In this document: positions 56,983 to 64,000 of the stretch, in pieces
How positions within the stretch are numbered: position 1 is the first letter of the stretch
Layout: every line of letters starts with the position of its first letter
Source of the DNA: DASSQJ01 sp963773655
Lineage (GTDB): Bacteria > Actinomycetota > Actinomycetes > Actinomycetales > Dermatophilaceae
Length of the DNA: 64,000 nt
Direction of reading: 5' to 3'
NCBI GenBank assembly: GCA_963773655.1
Contig: CAVZBX010000003.1
Span: forward strand, 372,001-436,000
Notes under the pieces: generated by a model
The model's input: the letters and a program-made list of their open reading frames with translations, nothing else
What the model was told of the DNA's origin: nothing
The model's database searches: none
Position numbers and translations under genes: made by a program

Positions 56983-57474
56983 GTGCAATCGTTGAGCTCA
57001 AAGGCGCTGACGACGCCGCTGGTGGAACTGGTTCGAGGCAAGAGCAGCGTGGTTCCGGCAGGGGCCTCAGATATCCGTCCGCCCCTGCCGGCGGTGGGGT
57101 CGCTGCTGGCTTTCGGGTTGCCGGATGACTCAGGCGCCAATTGGTCGATACGGAGGAAGCTCACCGTGGACCCAGGAACGGCGACGGTAGAACTCCTCCG
57201 CACCACAGCCCATCGCATCGTGCTCTCGACCGACACGGGTTCACTGGCGGGGACTCCGTTGGCCCCGCACCTCAAGGCGGTTCTGTTCGCCGGCTCATCG
57301 CTCGGCCCGTTCGTTGAGTTGTTCTGGCGCTACGCGGAGATCGGCGCGGTTCTTGCCACTCTGCGTGACGACATCCGTCAATTCGATGTCGTCGACGACT
57401 TCCTGGAGTACGCCGACAAACTGGATCCAGTACCCCCAGACCAGCGCTCGCTATGGCACACGTGGTTGACATGA
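56983..57474 (+). CDS. Probable immunity protein of the RHS deaminase toxin
   Basis: A 163-residue soluble protein from GTG 56983, 16 bases after the toxin stop, with an excellent GAGGAGG eight bases upstream. It has a beta-rich first half (SLLAFGLPDDSG, WSIRRKLTVDPGTATVELL) and helices later (SLGPFVELFWRYAEIGAVLATL). The pattern is loosely like SUKH-type immunity proteins, but this is not certain. Function is inferred from position directly after the toxin tip and from shared lower G+C. Confidence 0.65.
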   Translation: MQSLSSKALTTPLVELVRGKSSVVPAGASDIRPPLPAVGSLLAFGLPDDSGANWSIRRKLTVDPGTATVELLRTTAHRIVLSTDTGSLAGTPLAPHLKAVLFAGSSLGPFVELFWRYAEIGAVLATLRDDIRQFDVVDDFLEYADKLDPVPPDQRSLWHTWLT

Positions 57475-57543
57475 GGAGCGCGTTCGAGGCACCAAGCCAG
57501 GGCTGTGACGGCAGCACCTGTCGCTGTCGTTGCACCGCGCGCC

Positions 57544-57747
57544 TCATGGCGCGGTACCCGTCAAGGGAGACATAGGAGCCACTTCCATGCAGAGGCTGCT
57601 GCACCGATAGGTGACAACCGACAGGAAGTGCGCGACGGCCTCACATACCCCCCGCGGGGCGGCGAGGCCTTTGGGGATGATGGTGGCGGTCTCCATACGC
57701 GGTAGGTGGCGCGCAACTTCCTTGGCGTCCGCCCGTGAGAACCTCAT
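57544..57747 (-). CDS. Short open frame, possible gene fragment
   Basis: A 67-codon frame from ATG 57747: RFSRADAKEVARHLPRME ... GVCEAVAHFLSVVTYRCSS. The composition looks more natural than random frames nearby, but no family is recognised and no ribosome-binding site is clear. It may be the end of a degraded gene left in the island. Confidence 0.25.
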   Translation of the reverse strand: MRFSRADAKEVARHLPRMETATIIPKGLAAPRGVCEAVAHFLSVVTYRCSSLCMEVAPMSPLTGTAP

Positions 57748-57769
57748 GCGCGAGAGGCCACGTTCCGAC

Positions 57770-57876
57770 CGCGGTGCAGCAGACCCACCCCGAGGATCGG
57801 CAGCAGCGCCCACCACCAGCGGAGGCTGTCCGCACCGACGAGCCCGTGGCCGGCCATGACGCCGAGTTCACAGCAC
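57770..57876 (-). pseudogene. Remnant of the acyltransferase gene 3' end
   Basis: On the minus strand it reads GVMAGHGLVGADSLRWWWAL then LPILGVGLLHRG, matching the C-terminus of the intact acyltransferase at 61541-62836 (GLMAGQGLVGADGLRWWWAA, LPILGVALLHRR). Only about 35 codons remain. Confidence 0.7.
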
Positions 57877-57877
57877 C

Positions 57878-57916
57878 AGGTACGGGCTCGGAATAGCCGG
57901 ACCCGTGCCGACCGCT
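57878..57916. repeat. Imperfect direct repeat, right border of RHS island
   Basis: Counterpart of 50839-50878. It includes the start codon region of the luciferase-like gene and, on its left, bases matching the last codons of the methyltransferase gene. Confidence 0.7.
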
Positions 57917-58984
57917 GCACCCGGCGTGACCTCCACGCCGGACCTCGCCCTCTCCGTCCTCGACCTGGTCCCGGTCCGCAGCGACCAGGGGACCGGTGAG
58001 GCCCTCGCCGCCACCCGGAGCCTGGCCCGCACCGCCGACGACCTCGGCTACCGGCGGTACTGGCTGGCGGAGCACCACAACATGCCCGCCGTCGCGGCGA
58101 CCAACCCTCCTGTCCTCGTCGCGATGGTCGCCGCGGCCACCGAGCGCATCCGAGTGGGCTCGGGCGGGGTCATGCTCCCCAACCACGCCCCGCTCGTCGT
58201 CGCCGAGCAGTTCGCGCTGCTCGAGGCCGCGCACCCCGGCCGGATCGACCTCGGTATCGGCCGGGCCCCGGGGACGGACCCGGTGACGGCGTGGGCGCTG
58301 CGCCACGGCGGCGGAGGGGTCGAGGACGACGCGGTCGCGCACTTCCCCGAGTACGTGGACGAGGTGCTGGCGATGCTGGCACCGACCGGTGTGGGGCTGC
58401 GTCTCCCCAGCGGGACGCAGACCCTGCGGGCCACCCCCCGCGCCGCCTCGGTCCCCACGGCGTGGCTGCTCGGGTCCTCCGACTACTCCGCCCGGCTCGC
58501 CGCGGAGAAGGGCCTGCCCTACGTCTTCGCCCACCACTTCTCCGGTCGCGGCACCGCCGAGGCCCTCACCCTCTACCGGGAGGGCTACCGGCCCTCTCCC
58601 GAGCACCCCGAACCGCGGACCTTCCTCACCGTCAACACCCTCGTCGCGGCGACCCGGGAGGAGGCCGAGCGCCTGGCCCTGCCGAACCTTGTCGCGATGG
58701 TGGCGCTGCGCACCGGACAGCCGTTGCGGGCCCAGCGGCTCGTCGAGGAGGTCGAGGGAGCCGAGCTCGCTCTCACCCGCAGTGACCTGGCGCAGCAGAT
58801 GCTCTCGCGCTGGGTCGTCGGGACGCCGGACACGGCGGCGGCGCAGCTTCGCGACCTGGCCGCGACCTTCGGCGTCGACGAGGTGATGGTCCACCCGGTG
58901 GCCGGGGCGGTGGTCGGCACGCCGGCCGACCGGGCCCCCGCACGCGAGGAGACCCTCCGGCTCCTCGCCGGCGCCCTCGGCTGA
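57905..58984 (+). CDS. Luciferase-like (LLM) flavin-dependent oxidoreductase
   Basis: A 359-residue LLM-class monooxygenase, a (beta/alpha)8 barrel that uses reduced FMN or F420. Signatures: LSVLDLVPVRSDQGTGEAL, YRRYWLAEHHNMPAVAATNP, IRVGSGGVMLPNHAPLVVAE, RIDLGIGRAPGTDP and GSSDYSARLAAEKGLPYVFA. It matches the MsnO8 subgroup. GTG 57905 lies directly after the right border repeat. Substrate unknown. A broken copy exists at 50883-50978. Confidence 0.9.
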   Translation: MPTAAPGVTSTPDLALSVLDLVPVRSDQGTGEALAATRSLARTADDLGYRRYWLAEHHNMPAVAATNPPVLVAMVAAATERIRVGSGGVMLPNHAPLVVAEQFALLEAAHPGRIDLGIGRAPGTDPVTAWALRHGGGGVEDDAVAHFPEYVDEVLAMLAPTGVGLRLPSGTQTLRATPRAASVPTAWLLGSSDYSARLAAEKGLPYVFAHHFSGRGTAEALTLYREGYRPSPEHPEPRTFLTVNTLVAATREEAERLALPNLVAMVALRTGQPLRAQRLVEEVEGAELALTRSDLAQQMLSRWVVGTPDTAAAQLRDLAATFGVDEVMVHPVAGAVVGTPADRAPAREETLRLLAGALG

Positions 58985-59073
58985 CGAGATCCGGTAGACC
59001 TGTCGATGTCGCCCCGTCCCGGTCGTCATCGGGGTGAGGTCGCACCCGGCGGCCCCTGACGAGAGGAACCGAC

Positions 59074-59439
59074 ATGCCGACCTACGCCATCCTCCTTCCT
59101 GGTGACGAGGCCGCCTGGGAGAACGCCACGCCCGAGCAACGCCGCGCCGGCTACGACCTGCACAACGCCTTCGCGGCCGAGCTCGACAAGCGCGGCCACA
59201 AGGTCGTCGGCGGCGCCGAGCTCACCCCCTCCCGGGGGGCCCGCACGGTGCGCCCCGGACCCGGGGGCCCCGTGGTGTCCGACGGTCCCTACGCCGAGCT
59301 CGCCGAGCAGATGACCGGCTTCTACCTCGTCGAGTCGGACGACCTCGACGACCTCACCGAGGTCTGCGGCCTGCTCGCGGTGCCCGGCCTCGGCGGCGGG
59401 ATCGAGATCCGGCGCACGGTCGACCACGGGGCGGCCTGA
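59074..59439 (+). CDS. YciI/DGPF-domain protein 1
   Basis: A 121-residue ferredoxin-fold YciI-like protein with VVSDGPYAELAEQMTGFYLVE, a variant of the DGPF motif. First of three paralogues preceding an ECF sigma gene; this arrangement is typical of ECF42-type loci, where the DGPF proteins are co-regulated with the sigma factor. GAGAGGA precedes ATG 59074. Activity unknown. Confidence 0.9.
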   Translation: MPTYAILLPGDEAAWENATPEQRRAGYDLHNAFAAELDKRGHKVVGGAELTPSRGARTVRPGPGGPVVSDGPYAELAEQMTGFYLVESDDLDDLTEVCGLLAVPGLGGGIEIRRTVDHGAA

Positions 59440-59825
59440 TGAGCCGTCACCTGGTCCTCCTCCCCGCGCCGGAGGCCGAGTGGGCACAGCTGCCCCCCGA
59501 GGAGCACGAGAAGGGCATGCGCGCCCACCAGCGGTTCAACGAGGAGCTGAGGGCCGGTGGCCACCGCCTCGTCGCAGCCGGACCACTCCGCCCGTCCGCG
59601 GAGGCGGTGTCGATGCGCCCCGACGGCAAGGGCGGCACCCTCGTCACGGACGGACCCTTCGCCGAGTCCGTCGAGCAGGTCGTCGGGTTCTACCTCGTCG
59701 AGACCGACGACCGGGAGGGACTGCTCGCCGCCTGCCGCCGGCTGTCCTCGACGGGCGACCTCGTCGAGTTCCGCGACCTCCTCCAGGACGACGGGGCCGA
59801 CGAGGTCGCGGACGGCGTCCCGTGA
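59439..59825 (+). CDS. YciI/DGPF-domain protein 2
   Basis: A 128-residue YciI-like protein with LVTDGPFAESVEQVVGFYLVE, the canonical DGPF motif. ATG 59439 overlaps the stop of the first paralogue by one base (TGATG). Probably forms homo- or hetero-dimers with its paralogues; enzymatic role unknown. Confidence 0.9.
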   Translation: MSRHLVLLPAPEAEWAQLPPEEHEKGMRAHQRFNEELRAGGHRLVAAGPLRPSAEAVSMRPDGKGGTLVTDGPFAESVEQVVGFYLVETDDREGLLAACRRLSSTGDLVEFRDLLQDDGADEVADGVP

Positions 59826-60187
59826 GGCGCTACGTCGTCCTCGTCGCGTACCGGTCGGACGAGTGGGCCGGGGTGTCGCCCGAGGTGCGCCAGTCGTACT
59901 CCGACGCCCACCACGCCTTCGAGAGGTTCGTGGACGCCACCGGACGACGGCGCTCCGGCGCCCCGCTCGCCGACGCGGACACCGCCACGACCCTCGGCCC
60001 CGGCCTCGGGGAGGAACGCGTGGTCACCGACGGTCCCTTCGTCGAGTTCACCGAGCAGGTGGGCGGGTACTACGACGTGGAGTTGCCTGACCTCGACACC
60101 GCCATCGCCGCCGCACGCCTGCTGCCGTCGGCGTACACCGTCGAGATCCGACCGGTCGTCGTCATCCCGGGGCACGAGCCCGCGTGA
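59822..60187 (+). CDS. YciI/DGPF-domain protein 3
   Basis: A 121-residue YciI-like protein, more divergent, with VVTDGPFVEFTEQVGGYYDVE. GTG 59822 overlaps the previous stop and its own stop overlaps the sigma gene start by four bases, so all three and the sigma gene form one translationally coupled operon. Confidence 0.9.
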   Translation: MRRYVVLVAYRSDEWAGVSPEVRQSYSDAHHAFERFVDATGRRRSGAPLADADTATTLGPGLGEERVVTDGPFVEFTEQVGGYYDVELPDLDTAIAAARLLPSAYTVEIRPVVVIPGHEPA

Positions 60188-60481
60188 GTCCCGACCAGGT
60201 CCTTGCCGCGACCGTGCACGAGGAGTGGGGGCGCCTCGTCGCCCTCCTCCTCGCCCAGTTCCGTCGGCTCGACCTCGTCGAGGACGCCCTCGGCGACGCC
60301 GTCGAGGCGGCCGCCCGCACGTGGCCCCGCGACGGGGTGCCCGAGCGGCCCGCGGCGTGGCTGCTCACCGCGGCCCGGAGGCGGGTGCTCGACCGGCTGC
60401 GAGCCGAGACCATGCACGCGCGCAAGGAGCCGCTGCTCGTCGTCGACGCCGACGCCAGCGCGGCAGGGAGGAGGTGGGGCC
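60184..60481 (+). CDS. ECF42-like sigma factor, N-terminal part (sigma2 region)
   Basis: GTG 60184 starts a frame encoding the sigma2 domain: VLAATVHEEWGRLVALLLAQ, LDLVEDALGDAVEAAARTWP, WLLTAARRRVLDRLRAE and the linker KEPLLVVDADAS. Homology stops near 60465-60480; beyond that this frame runs on to 60831 as unrelated sequence, while the sigma4 half continues in the +2 frame. Either a frameshift mutation, a sequence error, or a programmed +1 shift. The end given is where the second part starts. Confidence 0.7.
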
Positions 60482-61447
60482 ATGGCCGACCCCGGTGGGC
60501 TGGTCGAGGACGACGTGCTGCGGCTGGTGCTCATGTGCTGCCACCCCGCGCTGGCTCCCGAGGTGGCGAGCGCCCTGGCGCTGCGTCTCGTCGTCGGGGT
60601 CTCGACGGCCGACATCGCCCGGCTCTTCCTCGTGAGCGAGCCGACGATGGCGGCACGGATCACCCGGGGGAAGAAGAAGGTGGTCGCGGCCGGCATCCCC
60701 TTCGCCGTGCCCGGAGCCGCGGACCTGCCCGGCCGGCTGCGAGCGGCGGCCCAGACCGCCTACCTCGCCTTCACCGCCGGCTACGCGCCGGGCTCGGGAC
60801 CAGACCTCCTGCGTGCGGACCTGGCCGGTGAGGCGGTACGGCTGGTGCGGGTGACGCTCGCGCTGCGGCCGGACGAGCCGGTGCTGCTCTCGCTCCTGGC
60901 CCTGATGCTGCTGCAGCACTCCAGGCGCGACGCCCGGGTGGCGGACGACGGGACCCTGGTGCTGCTGCCCGACCAGGACCGGACCCGCTGGCACCACGAC
61001 GAGGTCGAGGAGGGGGTCGCGCTGCTGGCCCGGGTGCAGCCCTCGGCCGATCCGTTGGTCGAGTCCTACCGGCTCCAGGCCCTGATCGCCGCCGAGCACG
61101 CCCTCGCCCCCACCGCCGCCGACACCCGGTGGGACCGCATCGTCGAGGCGTACGGCGCCCTCGGCCGGGTCAACCCCTCGCCCGCGGTGCGCCTCGCCGC
61201 CGCCGTGGCACTCGCCGAGCGCGACGGCCCGCGCGACGGCCCGCGCGCCGGCCTCGACGCGCTCGCCGGGCTCGACGAGGAGATGCCGGGCACGCACCGG
61301 GTGCCGGCCGTACGCGGGGAGCTGCTCGCCCGCCTCGGGGAGACGGCCCCAGCGGCCGACGCCTACGACCTGGCGATCAGCCGGTGCCGCAACGCGGTCG
61401 AGAGGTCGCACCTCGAGTCCCGCCGGGCGTCCCTCCCCGGGAACTGA
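60482..61447 (+). CDS. ECF42-like sigma factor, C-terminal part (sigma4 and TPR-like tail)
   Basis: From ATG 60482, with GGGAGGAGG at 60466-60474 seven bases upstream, a 321-residue product: MADPGGLVEDDVLRLVLMCC, the sigma4 helix-turn-helix (VGVSTADIARLFLVSEPTMA with RITRGKKKV), then the long helical C-terminal extension typical of ECF42 (AYLAFTAGYAPGSGPDLLRA, LQALIAAEHALAPTAADTRW). In intact homologues both parts are one chain of about 410-420 residues. Alone it would bind -35 DNA but lack the core-binding sigma2. Confidence 0.75.
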   Translation: MADPGGLVEDDVLRLVLMCCHPALAPEVASALALRLVVGVSTADIARLFLVSEPTMAARITRGKKKVVAAGIPFAVPGAADLPGRLRAAAQTAYLAFTAGYAPGSGPDLLRADLAGEAVRLVRVTLALRPDEPVLLSLLALMLLQHSRRDARVADDGTLVLLPDQDRTRWHHDEVEEGVALLARVQPSADPLVESYRLQALIAAEHALAPTAADTRWDRIVEAYGALGRVNPSPAVRLAAAVALAERDGPRDGPRAGLDALAGLDEEMPGTHRVPAVRGELLARLGETAPAADAYDLAISRCRNAVERSHLESRRASLPGN

Positions 61448-61540
61448 CCCGCCCGGGACCGTTCGCCGAGCTCCCGCCGCGGCCCGACCACGCTGGCCGG
61501 ACGGCGGCCGTCGCAGGTGTCAGGCGTCGGGGCACTGCCC

Positions 61541-62836
61541 TCAGTCGCGGGTGGGCCGGCGGTGGAGGAGGGCCACGCCGAGGATCGGGAGAGCGGCCCA
61601 CCACCAGCGCAGCCCGTCCGCCCCGACCAGGCCCTGGCCGGCCATGAGGCCGAGCCCACCGCACGACAGCACCGTCGCCGCCACCGGCCGCCACGCCGCG
61701 ACCGCAGGCGAACCGGGCGGGTCGGGCCGGGGGCGCTCGAAGCGACCCACGAGGGCCACCACCGCGGCGGTCCCCGCGCCGAGCGCCAGCCACCACAGGG
61801 GCCGGGTCGACCACCAGGTCACGGTGAGCGGCTCGGGGCCGAGCACCCACGGTGCGACGAGGAGCGACAGCCCGATGACGAGCACCATCACGGTGAGGTG
61901 CCAGAGGTAGACGCTCATGATCCGCGAGCCGAGCACGACGGTCCGGGCCCAGGCGCGCGGTCGGGCCATCCACCGCTGGAGCCGCGGCTCAACCGCGAGC
62001 AGCAGCCCACCCTGCAGCAGCCCGAGGAAGCCCAGCGTGACCCGGGTCGGGTAGGAGTTGTTCACCGCGGCGTCGTCGAGCCCCACCATCGACACCGGGT
62101 AGGGGCCGACCCGGACCAGGAGCAGCAGTCCGACGAGCCCGACGAGGGCAAGCCCGAGGCGCCTCCCGGTGCCGCCCATCCGGCCGTCGAGCCAGGCGTA
62201 CCCGAGCTGGTGCACGGTGGCCCACACGACGACGTAGTTGGCGAACCCGAACGTGAGGCTGTCGGTGCCGAGGCTCACGGCGTCGACCGCGCCACCGAGC
62301 GCGAGGCCGAGGGCGACCGACCACCAGCCGAGCCGTTCCCAGACCCGGAGGGTCAGCGGCGCGAGGGCGCACACGGCGACGTAGGCCGCGAGGAACCACG
62401 TCAGGACCAGCGCGGTCTGGGAGGCCGTGCGCAGCATCGCCGGGTCGGCGCCGGCGGCGAGCGCGACGGCGAGGATGACGACCCACGCAACGAGGAGTGG
62501 CACGACCGGCACGAGCAGGCGGCGCAGCCGGGCCCGCAGCCACTGGGGCCACGGCTCGCCGCGCCGGCGCGCGGCCCGCCACGAGCGTCCGTTGGCGTAG
62601 CCACCGACGACGAAGAACACGGGCATCACCTGGAAGACCCAGGTGACGGGGTGCGTCCACGTCGCCAGGCCGAGGACCGCCCCGGTCTGCAGCTCGCCGT
62701 CGTCGAGCCACACGGCGGCGAGCAGCCAGTGGCCCAGGACGACGACCGAGAGCGCGGCGACCCGGAGCAGGTCCACGACCCGGTTCCGGGTGACCGGGGT
62801 GGCGGCGGCGATGCGCTCCGCCGTGCTCGTCTGCAT
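61541..62836 (-). CDS. Acyltransferase-3-like integral membrane protein
   Basis: A 431-residue membrane protein with 10-12 helices, of the acyltransferase-3 superfamily: RNRVVDLLRVAALSVVVLGH carries the N-terminal Arg and His, followed by VMPVFFVVGGYANGRSWRAA and SRIMSVYLWHLTVMVLVIG. Such proteins acylate sugars or lipids at the membrane. ATG 62836 gives the expected N-terminus; the frame to 62971 lies in intergenic DNA. A fragment of a second copy lies at 57770-57876. Confidence 0.85.
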   Translation of the reverse strand: MQTSTAERIAAATPVTRNRVVDLLRVAALSVVVLGHWLLAAVWLDDGELQTGAVLGLATWTHPVTWVFQVMPVFFVVGGYANGRSWRAARRRGEPWPQWLRARLRRLLVPVVPLLVAWVVILAVALAAGADPAMLRTASQTALVLTWFLAAYVAVCALAPLTLRVWERLGWWSVALGLALGGAVDAVSLGTDSLTFGFANYVVVWATVHQLGYAWLDGRMGGTGRRLGLALVGLVGLLLLVRVGPYPVSMVGLDDAAVNNSYPTRVTLGFLGLLQGGLLLAVEPRLQRWMARPRAWARTVVLGSRIMSVYLWHLTVMVLVIGLSLLVAPWVLGPEPLTVTWWSTRPLWWLALGAGTAAVVALVGRFERPRPDPPGSPAVAAWRPVAATVLSCGGLGLMAGQGLVGADGLRWWWAALPILGVALLHRRPTRD

Positions 62837-63205
62837 ACCGCCATCGTCCCGCCGCGCGGGCGGACGCGCCTGAGCACCCGTACCCAGCCTGCCGTGCCGC
62901 CCCGGCACGGCTGACAACGTTGTCAGCCGTAGAGCGCATTCCGTGCCCGGAGGTGGCCCAATACTGTTCACGTCGTTCGCAGAGGGCTACGGAGCCGCGT
63001 GAAACCGTGTTCGCGGCGCCCGTTCCGACACGCACACCAGATGGTGTAGCCCGGTTCGCAGGGGGCTGGACTCATCGTCCGACGGGGTGGCACCGCACGG
63101 CGCGGTGCCACCCCGCCGTCGTGGGCGGCGGACGACTGGTGCCGCCACGGGCCGTCCGTGGAAAGATCGAGGCGTACCGGCACCCCACCTCACGAGGAGA
63201 ACACC
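62837..63205. other. Divergent promoter region upstream of fba
   Basis: This 369-base gap between the divergent acyltransferase and fba genes contains no supported gene. It holds a perfect palindrome (listed separately), a CAATACT possible -10 at about 62959, and the GAGGAGA ribosome-binding site of fba. Confidence 0.5.
62907..62930. promoter_or_regulatory. 24-base perfect palindrome, probable LacI-type operator
   Basis: Each half reads ACGGCTGACAAC and its complement, centred on a CG step; the inner TGACAACGTTGTCA has the form of LacI-family operators for sugar regulators. It lies 71 bases upstream of the acyltransferase start and about 275 bases upstream of fba. The regulator is not in this window. 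Confidence 0.6.
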
Positions 63206-64000
63206 GTGCCCATCGCAACGCCCGAGGTCTACGCCGACATGCTCGACCGGGCCAAGAACGGCTCGTTCGCGTACCCCGCCATCAACATCACGTCGAGCCA
63301 GACCGTCACGGCCGCCATCCGCGGCTTCGCCGAAGCCGGCTCCGACGGCATCATCCAGGTCTCCACGGGCGGCGCCGAGTACGCCTCCGGGTCGACCGTC
63401 AAGAACATGGTCACGGGGTCGCTGGCCCTCGCTGCGTACGCCGAGGAGGTCGCCAAGAACTACCCGGTGAACATCGCCCTCCACACCGACCACTGCCCGA
63501 AGGGCAAGCTCGACGGCTTCGTCCGTCCGCTCATCGCCGCGTCCACCGAGCGGGTGAACGCCGGGGGGCTGCCGTTCTTCCAGAGCCACATGTGGGACGG
63601 CTCCGCCGTGCCGCTGGACGAGAACCTGCAGATCGCCGAGGAGCTGCTCGAGAAGTGCCGCGCGGCGAACATCATCCTCGAGATCGAGGTGGGCGTGGTC
63701 GGCGGTGAGGAGGACGGCGTCGCCAACGAGATCAACGAGAAGCTGTACACCACGCCCGAGGACGCCATCGCCACCGCAAAGGCTCTCGGTCTCGGCGAGA
63801 ACGGCTACTACATGACCGCACTCACCTTCGGCAACGTGCACGGCGCCTACAAGCCCGGCGCGGTCAAGCTGCGCCCCGAGGTGCTCAAGGCCGCGCAGGA
63901 GGCCGTGCACAAAGAGTTCGGCACCGCCGACCCCAAGCCGTTCCACTTCGTCTTCCACGGCGGCTCCGGCTCACTGGCCGAGGAGATCGCCGCCGCGGTC
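63206..64000 (+). CDS. fbaA: Class II fructose-bisphosphate aldolase (partial)
   Basis: The first 265 codons, cut by the window end. This zinc enzyme splits fructose 1,6-bisphosphate into two trioses in glycolysis. Visible: FAYPAINITSSQTVTAAIRG, GIIQVSTGGAEYASG, zinc and catalytic residues in ALHTDHCPKG, QSHMWDGSAVPLDEN, EIEVGVVGGEEDGV, and FHFVFHGGSGS with a zinc His. GTG 63206 is preceded by GAGGAGA. The stop lies outside the window. Confidence 0.95.
   Translation, partial: MPIATPEVYADMLDRAKNGSFAYPAINITSSQTVTAAIRGFAEAGSDGIIQVSTGGAEYASGSTVKNMVTGSLALAAYAEEVAKNYPVNIALHTDHCPKGKLDGFVRPLIAASTERVNAGGLPFFQSHMWDGSAVPLDENLQIAEELLEKCRAANIILEIEVGVVGGEEDGVANEINEKLYTTPEDAIATAKALGLGENGYYMTALTFGNVHGAYKPGAVKLRPEVLKAAQEAVHKEFGTADPKPFHFVFHGGSGSLAEEIAAAV

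Larger units (their letters stand above)
57475..57904. other. Right border of the RHS island, gene remnants
   Basis: No intact gene is supported. It contains a 67-codon frame on the minus strand, a fragment of an acyltransferase gene and the right border repeat, listed separately. Confidence 0.5.

Overview
The window is high-G+C DNA with strong G/C third-position bias, many GTG starts, leaderless-looking promoters and an HspR/HAIR-controlled dnaK operon. This points to an actinobacterium. The gene content (PknG-GlnX-GlnH, DUF5701, AMIN-like and DUF389 proteins, a DGPF/YciI-linked ECF sigma gene) fits the Micrococcales, perhaps an Intrasporangiaceae-type organism; genus is not resolvable from the sequence alone. 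No rRNA, tRNA, CRISPR array or complete insertion sequence was recognised.

Layout. 1-11.7 kb: mostly monocistronic housekeeping and accessory genes (partial membrane protein, MFS pump, DUF5701, cation efflux, M20 peptidase, GNAT, AMIN-like, DUF389, cytochrome P450, pterin-dehydratase/VOC fusion). 11.9-23.1 kb: heat-shock region with dnaK-grpE-dnaJ-hspR and, further on, clpB, both preceded by HspR-type HAIR operators; between them lie a secreted beta-propeller, a TspO-like protein, an LCP cell-wall ligase and gluconokinase. 23.1-31.6 kb: LppX/LprG-type lipoprotein with an overlapping MFS exporter, DinB-like protein, acylphosphatase, exonuclease III, SDR, pyrE, an AGCS symporter and a universal stress protein.

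31.7-44.7 kb: the most striking native block, a run of ten tightly packed same-strand genes that looks like one signalling operon: LemA, TelA, a small unknown, a CbxX-type AAA ATPase, GlnX, GlnH, a PknG-family Ser/Thr kinase fused to a 393-residue N-terminal module, a PP2C phosphatase, a VWA protein and an FHA protein. Several carry similar N-terminal zinc ribbons. In mycobacteria GlnH-GlnX-PknG senses amino acids; here that core is combined with a phosphatase, a phosphothreonine reader and TelA/VWA/AAA components known from Ter-type stress systems. A long hairpin closes the run. An ABC exporter with a NarL-type two-component system and a DedA protein follow.

49.1-57.9 kb: a plastic region on both sides of a SpoU-type RNA methyltransferase gene. 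A small island at 49.2-50.1 kb holds a scrap of a Hint domain and a possible orphan immunity gene. A larger island at 50.9-57.9 kb holds an N-terminally truncated, frameshifted RHS polymorphic toxin ending in Hint and deaminase-like domains, followed by a likely immunity gene. Both islands are bounded by imperfect duplicates of the native gene junctions and contain broken pieces of neighbouring genes. 57.9-64 kb: luciferase-like monooxygenase, three DGPF/YciI proteins, an ECF42-like sigma gene that changes frame exactly at an internal Shine-Dalgarno/ATG, an acyltransferase, a perfect palindromic operator and the start of class II fructose-bisphosphate aldolase.
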